From: Circinella minor
Lineage: Eukaryota; Mucoromycota; Mucoromycetes; Mucorales; Lichtheimiaceae
Assembly: GCA_016758965.1 (NCBI GenBank)
Contig: JAEPRB010000078.1
Coordinates: 62,001 to 126,000 of the forward strand
Direction of reading: 5' to 3'
DNA: 64,000 nucleotides
Shown here: positions 1-11,878 of the stretch, piece by piece
Layout: every line of letters begins with the position of its first letter
Numbering within the stretch: position 1 is the first letter of the stretch
The notes under the pieces: generated by a model
Database searches by the model: none
Told to the model about the DNA's origin: nothing
The model's input: only the letters and a program-made list of their open reading frames with translations
Made by a program: the position numbers and the translations under genes

Positions 1-780
1 ACGTACCTAAAGAACAGACTGTAAAAGGACAAGTTAACTAATTGATTTCGTATATAAAACATATATAATATCTCACTGTATAATATATGTCTTCTATTAC
101 TTTGGTGATTTTTTTGTTAATTCTACAATATATGTGTATACCACCCTCCATCTACTATGGTATCCTTCAAAATAAAATAAAAAAAGATAAAGTATTATAG
201 ATGGTAGATTATAAAACTAATATAGAAAGGCAAGAGAGGGAAATGGATTAGTTGAAAAGTTTAAGAAATGGAAACGAAGGAAGTGCATATATTATTTATT
301 ATATAAAACATTAGCAATACATAGCTTCAATATGGTATCTTGTTTTAAAAAGATAATCTCTGGTCTAAAGTATAGATTTACTAAAGACCATTTTATTTAT
401 AAGATAATCCAAAGACGTTATATTTCTTAATCTCCTCCCTTTTTTTTTTTCTCTCTCCCCAAATATTCTATTGTATGTTGAGGTCACACGCCGGAAAACA
501 AGTTTCCGTTGCGGAGCAATTAATATTACTTTTATCCCCACCAAATATATAAGAAAAGCTTTTTGAGTATGTCGGTCCTTATATTTTACCGCTGCTATGA
601 GTGAAAAAGGTAAATTTATAGAATTATTTGTATTTAAAAAAAAACGCCTCTTTTCTTCTTCTCCTTCTCTCTTTTTCCTGTTTGATATTTCATTCTATCA
701 CCCCTCCCCCCCCCCTTTTTTTTTTATTCTATTCAGTTTACTATTATTTGTTTTCGTAAAAAAAAAATAAAAAATAAGGA
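1..780. other. AT-rich intergenic region upstream of first oxygenase gene
   Basis: No open frame of useful length or recognisable gene is visible on either strand. The last 150 bases hold a CT-rich tract (about 646-700), a run of C around 701-714 and a T run, followed by an A-rich leader directly before the ATG at 781. Pyrimidine-rich tracts just upstream of start codons recur in this window, so this is a plausible promoter and 5' leader, but no specific site can be assigned. Confidence 0.5.
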
Positions 781-2290
781 ATGATGGATTTTATTAATTT
801 ATTATTACATCAAAGCAAACAATATCGATATAAATTAGGTATTAGTGCCGCTGTCATTTATGTTGCTCTAGTAAGATATTTTCGTTATCGTCAAATCAAT
901 AAATTGAAACGAAAATATCCGGACCCAACAATAGCACTTTATGATCGTGCAGTCGCAGAAGAAGTATTTAATAATACAAATGGCAAAGAATTTCCTTGTA
1001 AATATACCATCTCATCTCTCTTTTTTTTTTCTCGCCTTCTTTAAAAGAAATATATATTATAATGAAACATGTTTAACATTTAACTTATTATATTTTTTTT
1101 ATCTTGTGATTCATAGTTCTTGCTCGAACGTCACTTGAACTTGCTTTATTTAAAACTTATGCAGTTCCTTCAATTAGCAAAATTTTACACGCTACGGGTG
1201 CATTTTCTAAACAAACACTCAAACGTGCAGAAGATACTGGATTAATTCTGGTAAGAAAAAAAAAACAAAAACAAATCGTTATTGTTTATAACATGATCGA
1301 AATAATTAAACGTCAATTTTTTTTATGTATACTTTATTTAATTTTTTAGGCAGAAGCATTGGATTCTTATGAACATGTTCAACGATTGAAAAAACAAAAT
1401 CCAAACGTATCTCAAGAAGAAATTAATGAGCAACTTGAACGACCCAATATTGCCCTTACACGACTTAATGAAATACATGGCAAATATCCTATTAGTAATG
1501 GAGATTTTTTATATACTTTGTCATTGTTTATTTGTGAACCTATTAAATGGATTAATCGATATGGATGGCGAAAACTTGAACCTATTGAATCGAATGTATG
1601 TCCTTTTTTTCTTGAAATTTTAATATTAATAATAATAGAGTTCTACAAAAAGATGAAGCTTTTGGATATAATTAATGACAAATACCATGTTATTATTTTT
1701 TTTTGTATATATAGGCTATATTTCGTGTCTGGTATGATATTGGTGTTAAAATGAATATTCAAGATATCCCCAAAACACTAGAAGATATGTTCGCGTTTAA
1801 TGAGGTAAATTCCAAAAGTTAATTATTATTATTTTTTTCATCTTTTCATTTTCTACGTAATAACAATTATTATTCATAGACGTATGCACGAGAAAATGTT
1901 CGTTACGCACCATCCAATTGGAAAGTTGGCAAACCTACAGTTGATCTCCTTTTACAACGTTTTCCAAAATTTATTGAATCTATTGCTTATACTGTGATTC
2001 CAGCCGCTCTTGAACCAATGGATATTAAAGGTTTTGGATTAGATATGCCAAAACCTTGGGTTCTTCGCATGGTTCATTTTAGTTTTTCTCTTCATCGTCA
2101 ATTTGTATATTATTTTATGCTCCCAAGAATGACTGCATTAATACGTACACCCATTAAGCCTGATCCAAAAACAAAAAGATATAAACCTCTTTATGATCTT
2201 TATGGTGAACCTGCTTATCCAAATGGATATTGTATTTATGAACTGGGACCAGATAAATTCAAACCTTTAAAATGCCCAGTACCCCATTAA
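781..2290 (+). CDS. ER-bound oxygenase MpaB/rubber oxygenase-like (DUF2236) protein, copy 1
   Basis: I read five exons, 781-997, 1117-1250, 1350-1595, 1715-1804 and 1880-2290, that close in frame to 365 aa. An N-terminal hydrophobic stretch (about residues 18-33, GISAAVIYVALVRYF) followed by basic residues suggests a membrane anchor with the catalytic part behind it. The body matches the MpaB/B'/rubber-oxygenase (DUF2236) family in length and in motifs such as RAEDTG, LNEIHGKY, RYAPSNWKVGKP and the C-terminal MRTPIKPDPKT-like and PNGYC segments. Characterised family members are haem-dependent or oxidative enzymes (latex-clearing protein; MpaB in mycophenolic acid synthesis), but the substrate here is unknown. 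The gene at 3886-5426 is a tandem paralogue with identical intron phases. Family assignment is firm in pattern; function is inferred. Confidence 0.85.
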
Positions 2291-3885
2291 ATTAGATGTC
2301 ACGTTTTTTTTTTTGTCGTTTTATAAATAGATAACTCGTTATGTACACATTGTCTATGTTTTTTATTTATTTATATTTATATATATATTCTCTCAACAAT
2401 AAAAGGAACTGTAGTTGCAATTTTATTTCATAATTAATTTTATTAGAATGACATTTAAATATATATAACTTATGTTTTAAATCATATAAAAGCTATAATA
2501 AAATGGTATCAATTTTTTTTTATAATAACGCGTTTAAAGTGTGCTTAAGTTCTTCAGAAAAAAAAAGACTGGGGTTCTTCTACTGATTAGTATATTGGGC
2601 CACTAGAAAAAAAAAACTTTTTTTTTGTAGATCGACAATAAAAGAAAACAATGCATAGAATTTTATGTGTAACATGAATGATGTCGTCTGAGTTACACTT
2701 TAACGGAAACTAAGTCTCCGTAATAGTTGTTACACAGTAATTGTATGATTTATGTTTAAACCACTAAAACGTTTATCAATGTATTCATCTGAAATAACAA
2801 CTATCGTTTTTTATTTAGAATTTAAAAGTGCATGTTCCTATTTCCCGCTATTATAGGTTGAAGAACTAAAATATCTGATACTAAATAATCCATGCGGATT
2901 TGGGTTCAATCCTTCTTTTTGTTTTACACGTGGATTTTCTTTTATTTACTGCGCGCAGGAAGTTATAAGACACTAATAACACTTATTGATATTCCTGGAT
3001 TTGTTTATTTTTGGTGAGTTGTTGGGGTGCCAAAAAATAATCAACCATTGTTATACCTTTTTCTATGGTTAAAGAGATTTTTTAATAACCCGATCACAAG
3101 ACCTATTGTTATGATAAGCCCATAATAACTGCTTATTACTACAATAATGTTGTCGTTTGCTCTTATTAAATAAAAACAAGAAAGGAAAGAAATATCTCTT
3201 ATCACAAGAATCATCATGTTCTTTGAAAGACTTGGCTGGTTTTTTTTTTCTCATCTATAATTATAATATACATAGTCAAGTGAAGCTTATACTTTATAAA
3301 TCTGTGCGAAGTGTTCTCTATTTTATCATTTTTGCTACAACTTTTTCTTTATAATATATACTTTTTCATCTTTTTATTTCAAAACAAAAAAGCTTGGATT
3401 GGAGTATAATTTGACACGTATGCTTAATTTACAAAAAAAAAAAGAAGATGCATTATTTTGATTTGTTACACCGATGAGAATATCACGAGGAAGAAATAAA
3501 CCATACAGTTATGCTTTATATGGTAACAGGTTTCCAAGCAAAAAGTGTGGGGTAATAGAAGTATTCTTCTTTATAAAATAGATGACGCTATGGATTTCCA
3601 ATTCCATGAGTATATTTCATGATAACATGGTGTTTGGTTTTGTTGGATCATCCCCATCATATTATAACATAATAAGTGATAGTAGTAATAGTAATAGACT
3701 AACCCCATTCACTATAATTTAGCAGATCATAACAAAAAAAAATAATCATTAATATAAAAACCAAGTTATTCTTTTCTCATTTATATGAGCATTATTATCT
3801 TTTCTTTCTCTTTTTTTTTTCCTTGTTATTTTGATACAAAATCTTTATTATTCAACTCTGTCTTCTTTTTTTTTTTTGTAAAATT
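2291..3885. other. Intergenic spacer between the tandem oxygenase genes
   Basis: About 1.6 kb without a convincing gene. The short open frames on both strands have no family resemblance, low-complexity composition and no splice partners. The stretch just before 3886 is T-rich (3810-3880), as in other promoters here. The spacer shows no obvious similarity to the 1-780 leader, so the duplication probably covered the gene body rather than the promoter, or the promoters have diverged. Confidence 0.5.
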
Positions 3886-5426
3886 ATGTCAATGCCAAAT
3901 TATTATCATTATCCTGAAACTGGATTTCCTTGGATCAATGCTTTACTGGATAAAGAACCATCACGACTAGGTATAGAAATTACTGCTGGTGTCATGACAG
4001 TAATGTTGATTACTTATCTTATAGTCGTCCGTTCATTACGATATCGATATATCAATCAATTAAAGCAAAAGTATCCAGATCCAACTGTTGCATTACATGA
4101 TACTTCCATTGCAGAAGAAGTTTTTTATATTAGTGGTCGACGAGAATTTCCATGTAATGAATATATATATATATATATATATACGCTATTATTATGCTTT
4201 TTTAAATCAAATTTCTGGAAAATTAACTTTTTTTCTGTCAATTTTTTTTTTTTTGAATATAGTTATTTTTCAAACAGCATTAGAATTAGCATTATTTCGA
4301 ACTTATTCTGTACCAACTATTAGTAAATTGCTTTTAGCTACTGGTGAATTCACAAGAAATACTCGAAAACGAGCAGAAGATACTGAATTAATTTTGGTAA
4401 ATCTAATAATTTACACTGTGAACATAATAGAAAATTCATATTATTAACTGATGTTATATTATATTATTATATTATCAAAAAAAAAAAAAAGTTGGAAATG
4501 GCAGATGCATATGGACATATCGAACAAGCTAAACGTATAAATTTAAACTTATCACAACAAGAAACTGATGAACAACGTGATCGACAAAAACATGCTTTAC
4601 AACGATTAAATGAAATTCATGGGAAATATAATATATTGAATGGTGATTATTTATATACGCTCTCATTATTTATAGTTGAACCCATAAAGTGGGTCAATAA
4701 ATATGAATGGCGACAACTTGAACAGTTGGAAATCAATGTAATTTCTCTCTTTTTTTTTTTTTGAGTGGAGCTAATAATACGTCGCAATAAACTACACATA
4801 TTCTTATATATACTTTTTTTATTGTTATAGGCTATTTATCGATTATGGTATGAGATCGGAAAAGGTATGAAATTAAAAGATATTCCTCCTACAGTTGAAG
4901 AAATGGTGGAATTTCACAAGGTAAATAATGAATCATATGAACAATACTACTTCTACTTTGGAACCCATTATATGTATAATACTAATATTGTTGTTGTTAC
5001 TCTTAGAAATATGCCAACGAAAACGTTCGTTATGCACCTGCCAATTGGAAAATCGGAAAACCTACTGTTGAACATCTTTTAACAAAATTTCCAAAGTTTA
5101 TGCGACCTATCATGTCTCCTATAGTTTATGGTGTACTTCCTGCTATCCTGGATCCTATCGATGTAGAAGGATTCGGTTTATTATCTCCTAACCCATGGGT
5201 TGTCCAATTGATTGATATTGGATTTCACCTTCGTGCATTTTTTATTCGGTATTTTATGTTACCACGTTTCACTACTGTTATGCGCACACCCATTAAACCA
5301 GATCCAAAAACAAATCTTTATAAACCTTTGTATAATTTATATGAACCAACATACCCAAATGGTTACTGTATTTTTGAATTGGGTCCTGATAAATTTAGAC
5401 CTTCAAAATGCCCGGTAGCTCACTAG
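3886..5426 (+). CDS. ER-bound oxygenase MpaB/rubber oxygenase-like (DUF2236) protein, copy 2
   Basis: Five exons, 3886-4153, 4263-4396, 4492-4737, 4831-4920 and 5007-5426, give 385 aa. Exons 2, 3 and 4 have exactly the same lengths as in copy 1 (134, 246 and 90 nt), which shows a tandem duplication. The N-terminus is about 17 residues longer (MSMPNYYHYPETGFPW...) and then has a transmembrane segment near residues 27-46 (ITAGVMTVMLITYLIVV). The family motifs RAEDTE, LNEIHGKY, RYAPANWKIGKP, RTPIKPDPKT and PNGYC are conserved. Protein divergence from copy 1 is substantial, so the duplication is not recent or selection has separated the substrates. The third exon is preceded by a run of A then AG, an unusual acceptor. 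The physiological substrate is unknown. Confidence 0.85.
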
Positions 5427-5649
5427 TAGTAATATAGTAGGACTATTAATAATAAAGACTCCCCAAATGTAAATTACCATATCTACTAAATAAAATAATT
5501 GCCTACGGTATTTATAAAATATATGCTTCAGTTCGAAAAGGGGAGAACACAAAGAGAAATTTAGTCTGCTCGAGATAAACTTGAGCTCAAAAGGGCCATT
5601 TTATTCAAAGAAGCAAATGATCATGAATTAGCAATTAAGATGAAATTTA

Positions 5650-6013
5650 TAAAAAAAAAGCTTCTCATCAAATCGGCTATACACCAACTGAAGCAAATGA
5701 TGACAATAAAAATTTCAATGATTTGCATTCTTCTGCACGAGTTGCAATTGAGAATACTTTTGGAATTTGGAAAGGAAGATGACGTTATCTGAAAGATATT
5801 TCATTACAATTGCGAAACGATAATGAATTTCACTATTTAAATCGTATTGTCAAGGCAACTGCTGTACTCCGCAGCTTTCTTCTACTAAACAATGGTGATT
5901 GGGATCCTAAAACAAGCAGTATTGAACAAGAAGATACTTTTTCAAGTGAAATCCAGACAGATGATGTCAACCTATGGCGTGAATCCATCAAGGCAATCAT
6001 TTTACAAAAATAA
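5650..6013 (+). pseudogene. PIF/Harbinger-type DDE transposase, C-terminal relic
   Basis: The plus frame ending at 6013 reads SSARVAIENTFGIWKGR, stop, RYLKDISLQL..., then RIVKATAVLRSFLLLNNGDW. The ARVAIENTFGxxKGRW-xxL segment followed by a helical VKATAVLRSF region is typical of the C-terminal end of DDE_Tnp_4 (PIF/Harbinger) transposases. The TGA at 5780-5782 falls where the family has a conserved Trp, a single-base change from TGG. Upstream, only about 40 more residues (from about 5655) stay recognisable, and the catalytic D-D part is missing. It is therefore a truncated, inactive remnant. No terminal inverted repeats or target-site duplication could be picked out. Confidence 0.75.
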
Positions 6014-6204
6014 ACTTGACATTTTATCTAAAATAATTTTTTTTATTACTGATCATCCTTTATAATGCATTGAAAAAACAAGTCCACGATTCTTTGCCGC
6101 GCAGTGCTGGTTCTTTATACGGAGTCAGCAAACGTTTTGACAGTCCATACAGACCGTCCAGTACCATCCTGAGCTCATCGTTCCAAAATATAGGCTAACT
6201 GAAA

Positions 6205-6462
6205 TCAGACAGGTTTCTCCTTGCGTCCATTGTCTTTTGATTTAACCACTTTATGCTCTGCAATCTTTGGAATATTTCGACGTGGATTAAGATAACGATA
6301 TTCTTTAATCCCTTTAACAATTTGCATCAGCTCGTCAATTTCTCCTTGAGTATAGTTATATTCTCGAGATCCTGTTAACATTGATGCTTTACGATATTCT
6401 AATTTTCTGACTATCGAATGAATTTGTTTAATTGTGCGTTGTTTTTCTGAAAGTTTTGCCAT
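6205..6462 (-). CDS. Small ORF, possible N-terminal fragment of a transposon protein
   Basis: An 85-aa frame from the ATG at 6460-6462, beginning MAKLSEKQRTIKQIHSIVRK. It is helical, charged and basic, with a KEYRYLNPRRNIPK segment near the middle and a very basic tail. I do not recognise it firmly. The RYLxPRxxIPK pattern loosely recalls N-terminal parts of Harbinger-type transposases, which fits its position next to the transposase relic at 5650-6013, but it points the opposite way. The minus frame further downstream (about 6065-6180, DELRMVLDGLYGLSKR...) is also open and coding-like. It could be a second decayed element or a genuine small gene. Confidence 0.35.
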   Translation of the reverse strand: MAKLSEKQRTIKQIHSIVRKLEYRKASMLTGSREYNYTQGEIDELMQIVKGIKEYRYLNPRRNIPKIAEHKVVKSKDNGRKEKPV

Positions 6463-7855
6463 GTTGAAAAAAAAAAAAAAAGAGGTAATCAAAAATAAAA
6501 ATAAAAAAAAGCTTTGCAGGCAACATAACAAAAATCTCGCGGCATTGACTATTTATTGCACCAGAAATTTAATTGGTTCTGTAGTTTAAATGAAATTTCT
6601 ACTACTGCAAGCTTCGCGAAAAGTAGGTTAAATGTTTTAACGGGTCATGTGGTTATGATGAAGCTATGTCGGAGTTTACAACCAGAGCTTGTTATATTAC
6701 GCAAATTAATGTTAGCGAGCAACGCTGGTGGAAAAATCAGCGTAATCAATATGATGAGAAACATTATCAATACAGTTATCCCTGGCTGAAAGGAATACAT
6801 GTTGAGAATGCGTGGTTGCATAATGTTATCTGATTGATGATATACCCTTTACATCAAGTTGAACTTGTCATCATCATTTACAACAATCTCAAGGCGACGA
6901 CGACGGTGGTAAGACGATAACAATATATATACTGTTTATGGATATAGTTCTTTTTGCAGATATCTACTTTTTATTTTTTATTCTTATATTCGATATTATA
7001 ATAATAGGAGAAAAAATAGTAGTGATGATGATACGTAACTACAAATCGTTTTGTTACTATATTCATTATTTTTTATTATATTATTTTGATACAAATAGAC
7101 CATTATAGACCTTTTTATTCTACACCAATCATCTTTAATACTTTTTGTTCGTTCAATAATTGATGGGGATTACAGTACCCTTATTATTTTTTAGGACCGT
7201 GTTTATAAAACATATTGAAGGGGGGAGGGGTAGCGAAAAAAAAAAGATTTACGTACTGGGTAATTTTTTTTGACAGGGCCACGATCACGTCAAAAAGTTA
7301 TAGTCATATCTTAATAATAGACCCCCCTGGATAAATTCATTTTGAGAAAAAAAAAAGAGGGTTTCTATTTTTCTCATACGTAATAATAATGTATTATTTC
7401 GAAAATAGATATCAGATATAAAAAAAAATATATTGCCACTGAAACGTGGAATATTTTCAAATTGAGCGAGTTATGCTACTTTAGAATCTACATCTGAAGT
7501 TGTAAGATATTCGGCCGCCAAGATATTTTCTACAGCGGTTAATGGGTTTTACCGTACATAAACCGACGAAAAAAAAAAAAAAAGAGAATTTCCATTTGAT
7601 CAAACACCCTTCTTCATTATAAGACGATGTGTTTAAGAATTTCGAATAGAAAGATAAACTTATCTGCATAAATCATTATAACTCAACAATTCACAACTTC
7701 AACCCATGCATTGAATTGAAATTTTTTTTTCTTCTATAGAAATTTGAAAAGTTATATAAATTCATTCAATCGATTAACCCTTACAAAATTTTCGACTCTT
7801 CTTTTTACATTTCTTTTTTTTTTATATAAACTTACATCACAAAAGAAAAAAAGTT
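6463..7855. other. Intergenic region with a short unassigned open frame
   Basis: Between about 6629 and 6832 one plus frame is open for about 66 residues with a Trp- and Tyr-rich, coding-like composition (CGYDEAMSEFTTRACYITQ, then VSEQRWWKNQRN). It has no start codon or visible splice partners and may be another remnant of the transposon cluster. The rest, 6840-7855, shows no gene; it has a short G-rich tract at 7220-7232 and several A runs. The last 100 bases are T-rich and then A-rich directly before the fasciclin start at 7856. Confidence 0.4.
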
Positions 7856-9908
7856 ATGTGGATTGGAAAACTATTTGTACTTGGTGTCTTGGGTGCAGCC
7901 AGTGTCAATGCCCAATTGACTAATTCTACTTTATTGGGTATTTTGAATACAACTCAATTAGCACCCTCTGGAAAGTTTATGGAACTACTGAAATCAGATA
8001 AGAGTTTCAAACCTATTATTGAACTACTTTCAAATCCTGGTAATCATACCTTGTTTATTCCAACGGATCAGGCTATTCAAGACTTAACCGATCAATCCCA
8101 ATCCAACGGTGATTTCAATGATAACGTACCCCAAAATTCAAGTTCTAGTTCAAACTCAAACTCAAGCTCAAGCTCAAGCTCAAGCTCAAGCCCAAGTTCA
8201 AGCTCAGGCTCAGGCTCAGATAAAGCTCCAGAAGTAGGTGGATCTGGAAGTGAACCCCCACCATCCGAGGCTGAAGAAGGTGGCAACCAACAACAAGTTC
8301 AAGAAAACAACCCTGTCGTTCGTGCCATTTTTGCTCGTGATTTGACAAACTTACAATCCAATAGTACCAACAGTACCAACAGTACGTCTGGAGGTGGTAG
8401 CGGTAATAGTACCCAACAGCAAAACAACTTAACTGCTAATACTGTTCCATTCAAACAAGGTCCATATGCCAATTTGACTGTTCTAAACTTGATTCAATAT
8501 CATATCCTCAAAGGTGAATATATCCTCAAGGATTTGAATGACACCAATGTCTTCCATACTACTTTGACCAATAAGACTCTTGATAAGAATGGTAATGGCT
8601 TGGCTATCGTCGTCAATCAACAGAATGAAACTGGTTCTAGTGATCAAAATAGCCAAAATTCTACTGATGAAAATAGCCAAGATTCTGGCGATGAAAATAA
8701 TCAAGATTCTGGTGACCAAGAACAACAACAACAAATTCGACAATTGGCTGATCAACAACAAAATAGTACCAACAGTACCGGCGGTGGTGGTAGCAATAAC
8801 CAAACTACTCCACCAGTTCCCAAGAAATATGTCGTCGGTAATGGTGTTGACTTTGCCAATGTTACTATCAAGAATATTGAAGCCTCCAATGGTGTCCTTA
8901 ACTTCATTGACAAGGGTAAATATTATTTGTATAATTTTTTTTTTTTTTTTTTTTTGCAAAGGTTTTTTTTTCTTTACTAAAATTTTTTCATTTTACTTTT
9001 TGAATAGTATTGGCCCCCCCTGGAAAACCAACAACCGTTATCCAAAATGTTTCTGATACACAAACATTGGCCCAACTCGTTCAACAACATAATGACACTG
9101 CTAATCAAGTTAATAGTGCTCATAACGTATGTAAATTCATTTATTTAATTTTTTGGTTAAAAAAATTACTTTTACTGACATCAAAAATATAATCCTCTAT
9201 AGATCACTATCTTTATCCCATCTGATCAAGCTCTTTCTGATGCTAACCTTGGTAGCAGTAGTGTTCAAATTATGGAAGGATTGCAAAACCTCCAAGCTCA
9301 ACCCAATAATATTCAACAACTTATTAAGGACCATATTGTTCCAGGTGTCTACTATGCTGAAAATTTGACCGAAATTGCTAATCAAACAAGTGGTAATCAC
9401 AGTATTAAGAACCTGAATAATGATAGTTTGCCATTGACTTATGTTAATGCCACTAGTGTCAAGGGTAAATATATATAATCATATTATTAACTTGTAAATT
9501 GACGGGGATGAGAACGATCAGACTAACCTATATCATGATCTTTTATATAAATATTTTTGATTTTTAGTTAACAACACTGCTACAGTTATTGAACCTAATA
9601 TTTTGACAAATAATGGTGTTATGCACGTTATTGATAAAGTCTTGGGTGAACAAGGAAGTCAACAACAACAAGGAGGTCAAGGTCAAGATCAAGGCCAAGG
9701 CCAAGACCAAGGTCAGCAACAAGGAGGTCAAGACCAAGGTCAACAACAAGGAGGTCAAGACCAAGGTCAACAACAAGGAGGTCAAGACCAAGGTCAGCAA
9801 CAAGGAGGTCAAGACCAAGGTCAACAACAAGGAGGTCAAGACCAAGGTCAGCAACAAGGAGGTCAAGACCAAGGTCAACAAGGTGGCCAAGATCAAGGCC
9901 AACAATAA
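7856..9908 (+). CDS. Secreted fasciclin (FAS1) domain protein with Ser/Asn- and Gly/Gln-rich regions
   Basis: Four exons, 7856-8915, 9008-9126, 9203-9464 and 9568-9908, give 593 aa. It starts with a signal peptide (MWIGKLFVLGVLGAASVNA, likely cleaved before Gln20). The first FAS1 domain begins near residue 25; its HTLFIPTDQAI motif is at about 63-73 and its closing LNFIDKVL is at the exon 1/2 junction. It is interrupted by low-complexity Ser/Asn/Gln inserts (about residues 85-185 and 255-320). The second FAS1 domain follows, with ITIFIPSDQAL, LIKDHIVPGVYY and GVMHVIDKVL. The tail is a tandem Gly/Gln repeat (9720-9905). Many NxS/NxT sites suggest heavy N-glycosylation. FAS1 domains mediate adhesion, so a cell-wall or matrix role is inferred. 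No GPI signal is visible. Confidence 0.9.
9720..9905 (+). repeat. 27-bp in-frame tandem repeat encoding GGQDQGQQQ
   Basis: Six complete 9-residue units GGQDQGQQQ followed by two shortened GGQDQGQQ units lie in the last exon of the fasciclin gene, preceded by degenerate GQGQDQ units. The DNA period is 27 bp, and units alternate mainly by a synonymous CAA/CAG difference. This suggests growth by unequal exchange or slippage of a two-unit block. Length polymorphism between strains is likely. Confidence 0.95.
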
Positions 9909-10137
9909 ATTCAAAACCAACAACAAATTAACATCATAATTCCAGTTTACTATTATTATTATTTTTTATAAAAAAAAGAAAACCAATCATAGAATTCTTT
10001 TTTATTTTTATTTTTATTTATCTTTCCAATTTTTTTTTTTTATACAATACTTGTAGATAATGTTTATATGTGTACATAATAAAAAGCAAAAACTTTTTTT
10101 TTATTTTATTTTAATGAATCGTCAATAACAACTAAAT

Positions 10138-10235
10138 TTAGTTGTTGGTGAAGTTGGGCTTTCTCTTTTCAGCGAAAGCACCCATACCTTCCTTTTGATC
10201 AGCCTATAATGATAATTAAGTTTCAATTCAATTAG

Positions 10236-10271
<36 letters not shown>

Positions 10272-11878
10272 TATAGGGTATGATGTATATTCAACTAAAA
10301 TAGAATATATAACTTACGGTGCCGAACAAAGCTTGGAAGTAAGCACGTTCCCATCGCAAACCAGCGGAAAGAGGAACTTCGAAGGCTATTGATTTTTTTT
10401 ATATAAACAGACATCATAAGTTACATTATCAGAAACCCTGTTATTCCTTTTCTCTTTTTCTCTCTTTTCTAAACCATAATTATAGTACGTACACTTGTTG
10501 ATAAGTTCCTTGCCCATTTGAACAGAGGCTTGACTCTTGCTTGCGATCTTACTAGCAGTCTTGACAGCTTCATCAATAAGTTGATCAGCAGGTACAACCT
10601 TGCTAACTAAACCAAGACTTTGGGCTTCAGTAGCAGTCAAGTTGGCACCACCACCCAAAACCATTTCCATGGCTCTGGACTTGCCAACGGCTCTGACAAG
10701 ACGTTGAGTACCTCCAGCACCTGTTAAGAGAAAAAGAGAAAAGAATTAGTTTGTTGTGATTTCAAATCTGCATCCTAGTCGTATGATCATGATCTTATAT
10801 AGTATATATGGATTGGTATGGATTTCTTACCAGGAATGATACCCAAATTAATTTCAGGTTGACCAAAGACAGCTTTTTCACCAGCATAGATGATCTATAT
10901 ATATAAGATAAAATTGTTTATTAGTTTGCTTTTATTTTTTTGCCCTTGGATAGAAAGACTGTTACACAATATAGAGTATATTACTTACATCACAGCTCAT
11001 AGCCAATTCACAACCGCCACCAAGCTAAATAAAAATAAGAAATCATATGTCAGCTTTATAATATCAAAAAATAACCCCACCAAAAAAATAATATCAAAAA
11101 AATAAATAATAACTTACAGCATAACCATTGACAGCAGCAATGATAGGCTTCTTAACATCAGAAATCTTGGCCCAATGACCCAAGAAATCCTTCTTGTAAG
11201 TATCAACGAAGTTGTTATCCTTCATTTCCTTGATATCAGCACCAGCTTTTTTATTATAAAATTATTTTTATCGTGGGAGTAAATTTTTAGTATTTTATGC
11301 CCTTAATTATTATTTTTTTTACCCCGCAAAATTCATTATCATTTCTTTTCCTACTCATAACTTCAAACATACATCCATACACACGCTTCTTATAAAACCC
11401 CCTTTTGATTACTAATAAAATATTATATTACCTGCGAAAGCCTTTTCGGAACCAGTAAGAACAATAGCACCAATGTTTTCATCATCATCAAAGTTCTTCA
11501 TGGCGTCGTTAACTTCAACAAACAAATCATTGCACAACGCGTTCAAGGCCTTGGGACGATTCAAGGTAACCAAAGCGACCTTACCACGAGTTTCAGTCAA
11601 AATGTGTTGATAAGTGGAAGCAGGAGCTGCTTCTATTTACATAAATAGAAAGAGAGTAGATGTAAGCAAAAATTATATATTACGCGTTAAAAATGACTAA
11701 AGAGAAAGAGATATTTTATTTTTCACTCGGTGCAACGAGGGAGGTAAAAACAAAAACAAGAGGTTGACATAAAAAAAATTAACTTACGACGAAGGACAGA
11801 ACCAGTGCTGAAAGAGCGAACAGACTTTTGAGCAGAAAGGGGCTTGGTAATGCTGGTGCTAATGAAGTTCTTGAACAT
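10138..11878 (-). CDS. ECHS1: Enoyl-CoA hydratase, mitochondrial (short-chain, crotonase family)
   Basis: Eight exons on the minus strand (11878-11788, 11632-11432, 11245-11118, 11024-10989, 10894-10831, 10720-10493, 10385-10318, 10203-10138) sum to 293 aa, the usual length for mitochondrial enoyl-CoA hydratase. The N-terminus [17 protein letters not shown]... is Ser/Arg/Lys-rich without acidic residues, a typical import presequence. The crotonase oxyanion-hole segment AGADIKEM is present. Both catalytic Glu positions are kept, in [11 protein letters not shown] and in [20 protein letters not shown]. It hydrates trans-2-enoyl-CoA in beta-oxidation and amino-acid breakdown in the mitochondrial matrix. 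The symbol is by homology to the animal gene. The ATG at 11876-11878 is preceded by an A-rich leader. Confidence 0.93.
10237..10268. repeat. (TA)n microsatellite in an intron of the enoyl-CoA hydratase gene
   Basis: About 16 TA units lie in the last intron (10204-10317) of the minus-strand enoyl-CoA hydratase gene, close to the 5' part of that intron. No function is suggested. Confidence 0.95.

Noticed and set aside
8092..8348. Open frames antisense to the Ser/Asn-rich part of the fasciclin gene
   Set aside because: Produced by repeated AGCTCA codon patterns on the coding strand; no independent coding evidence.
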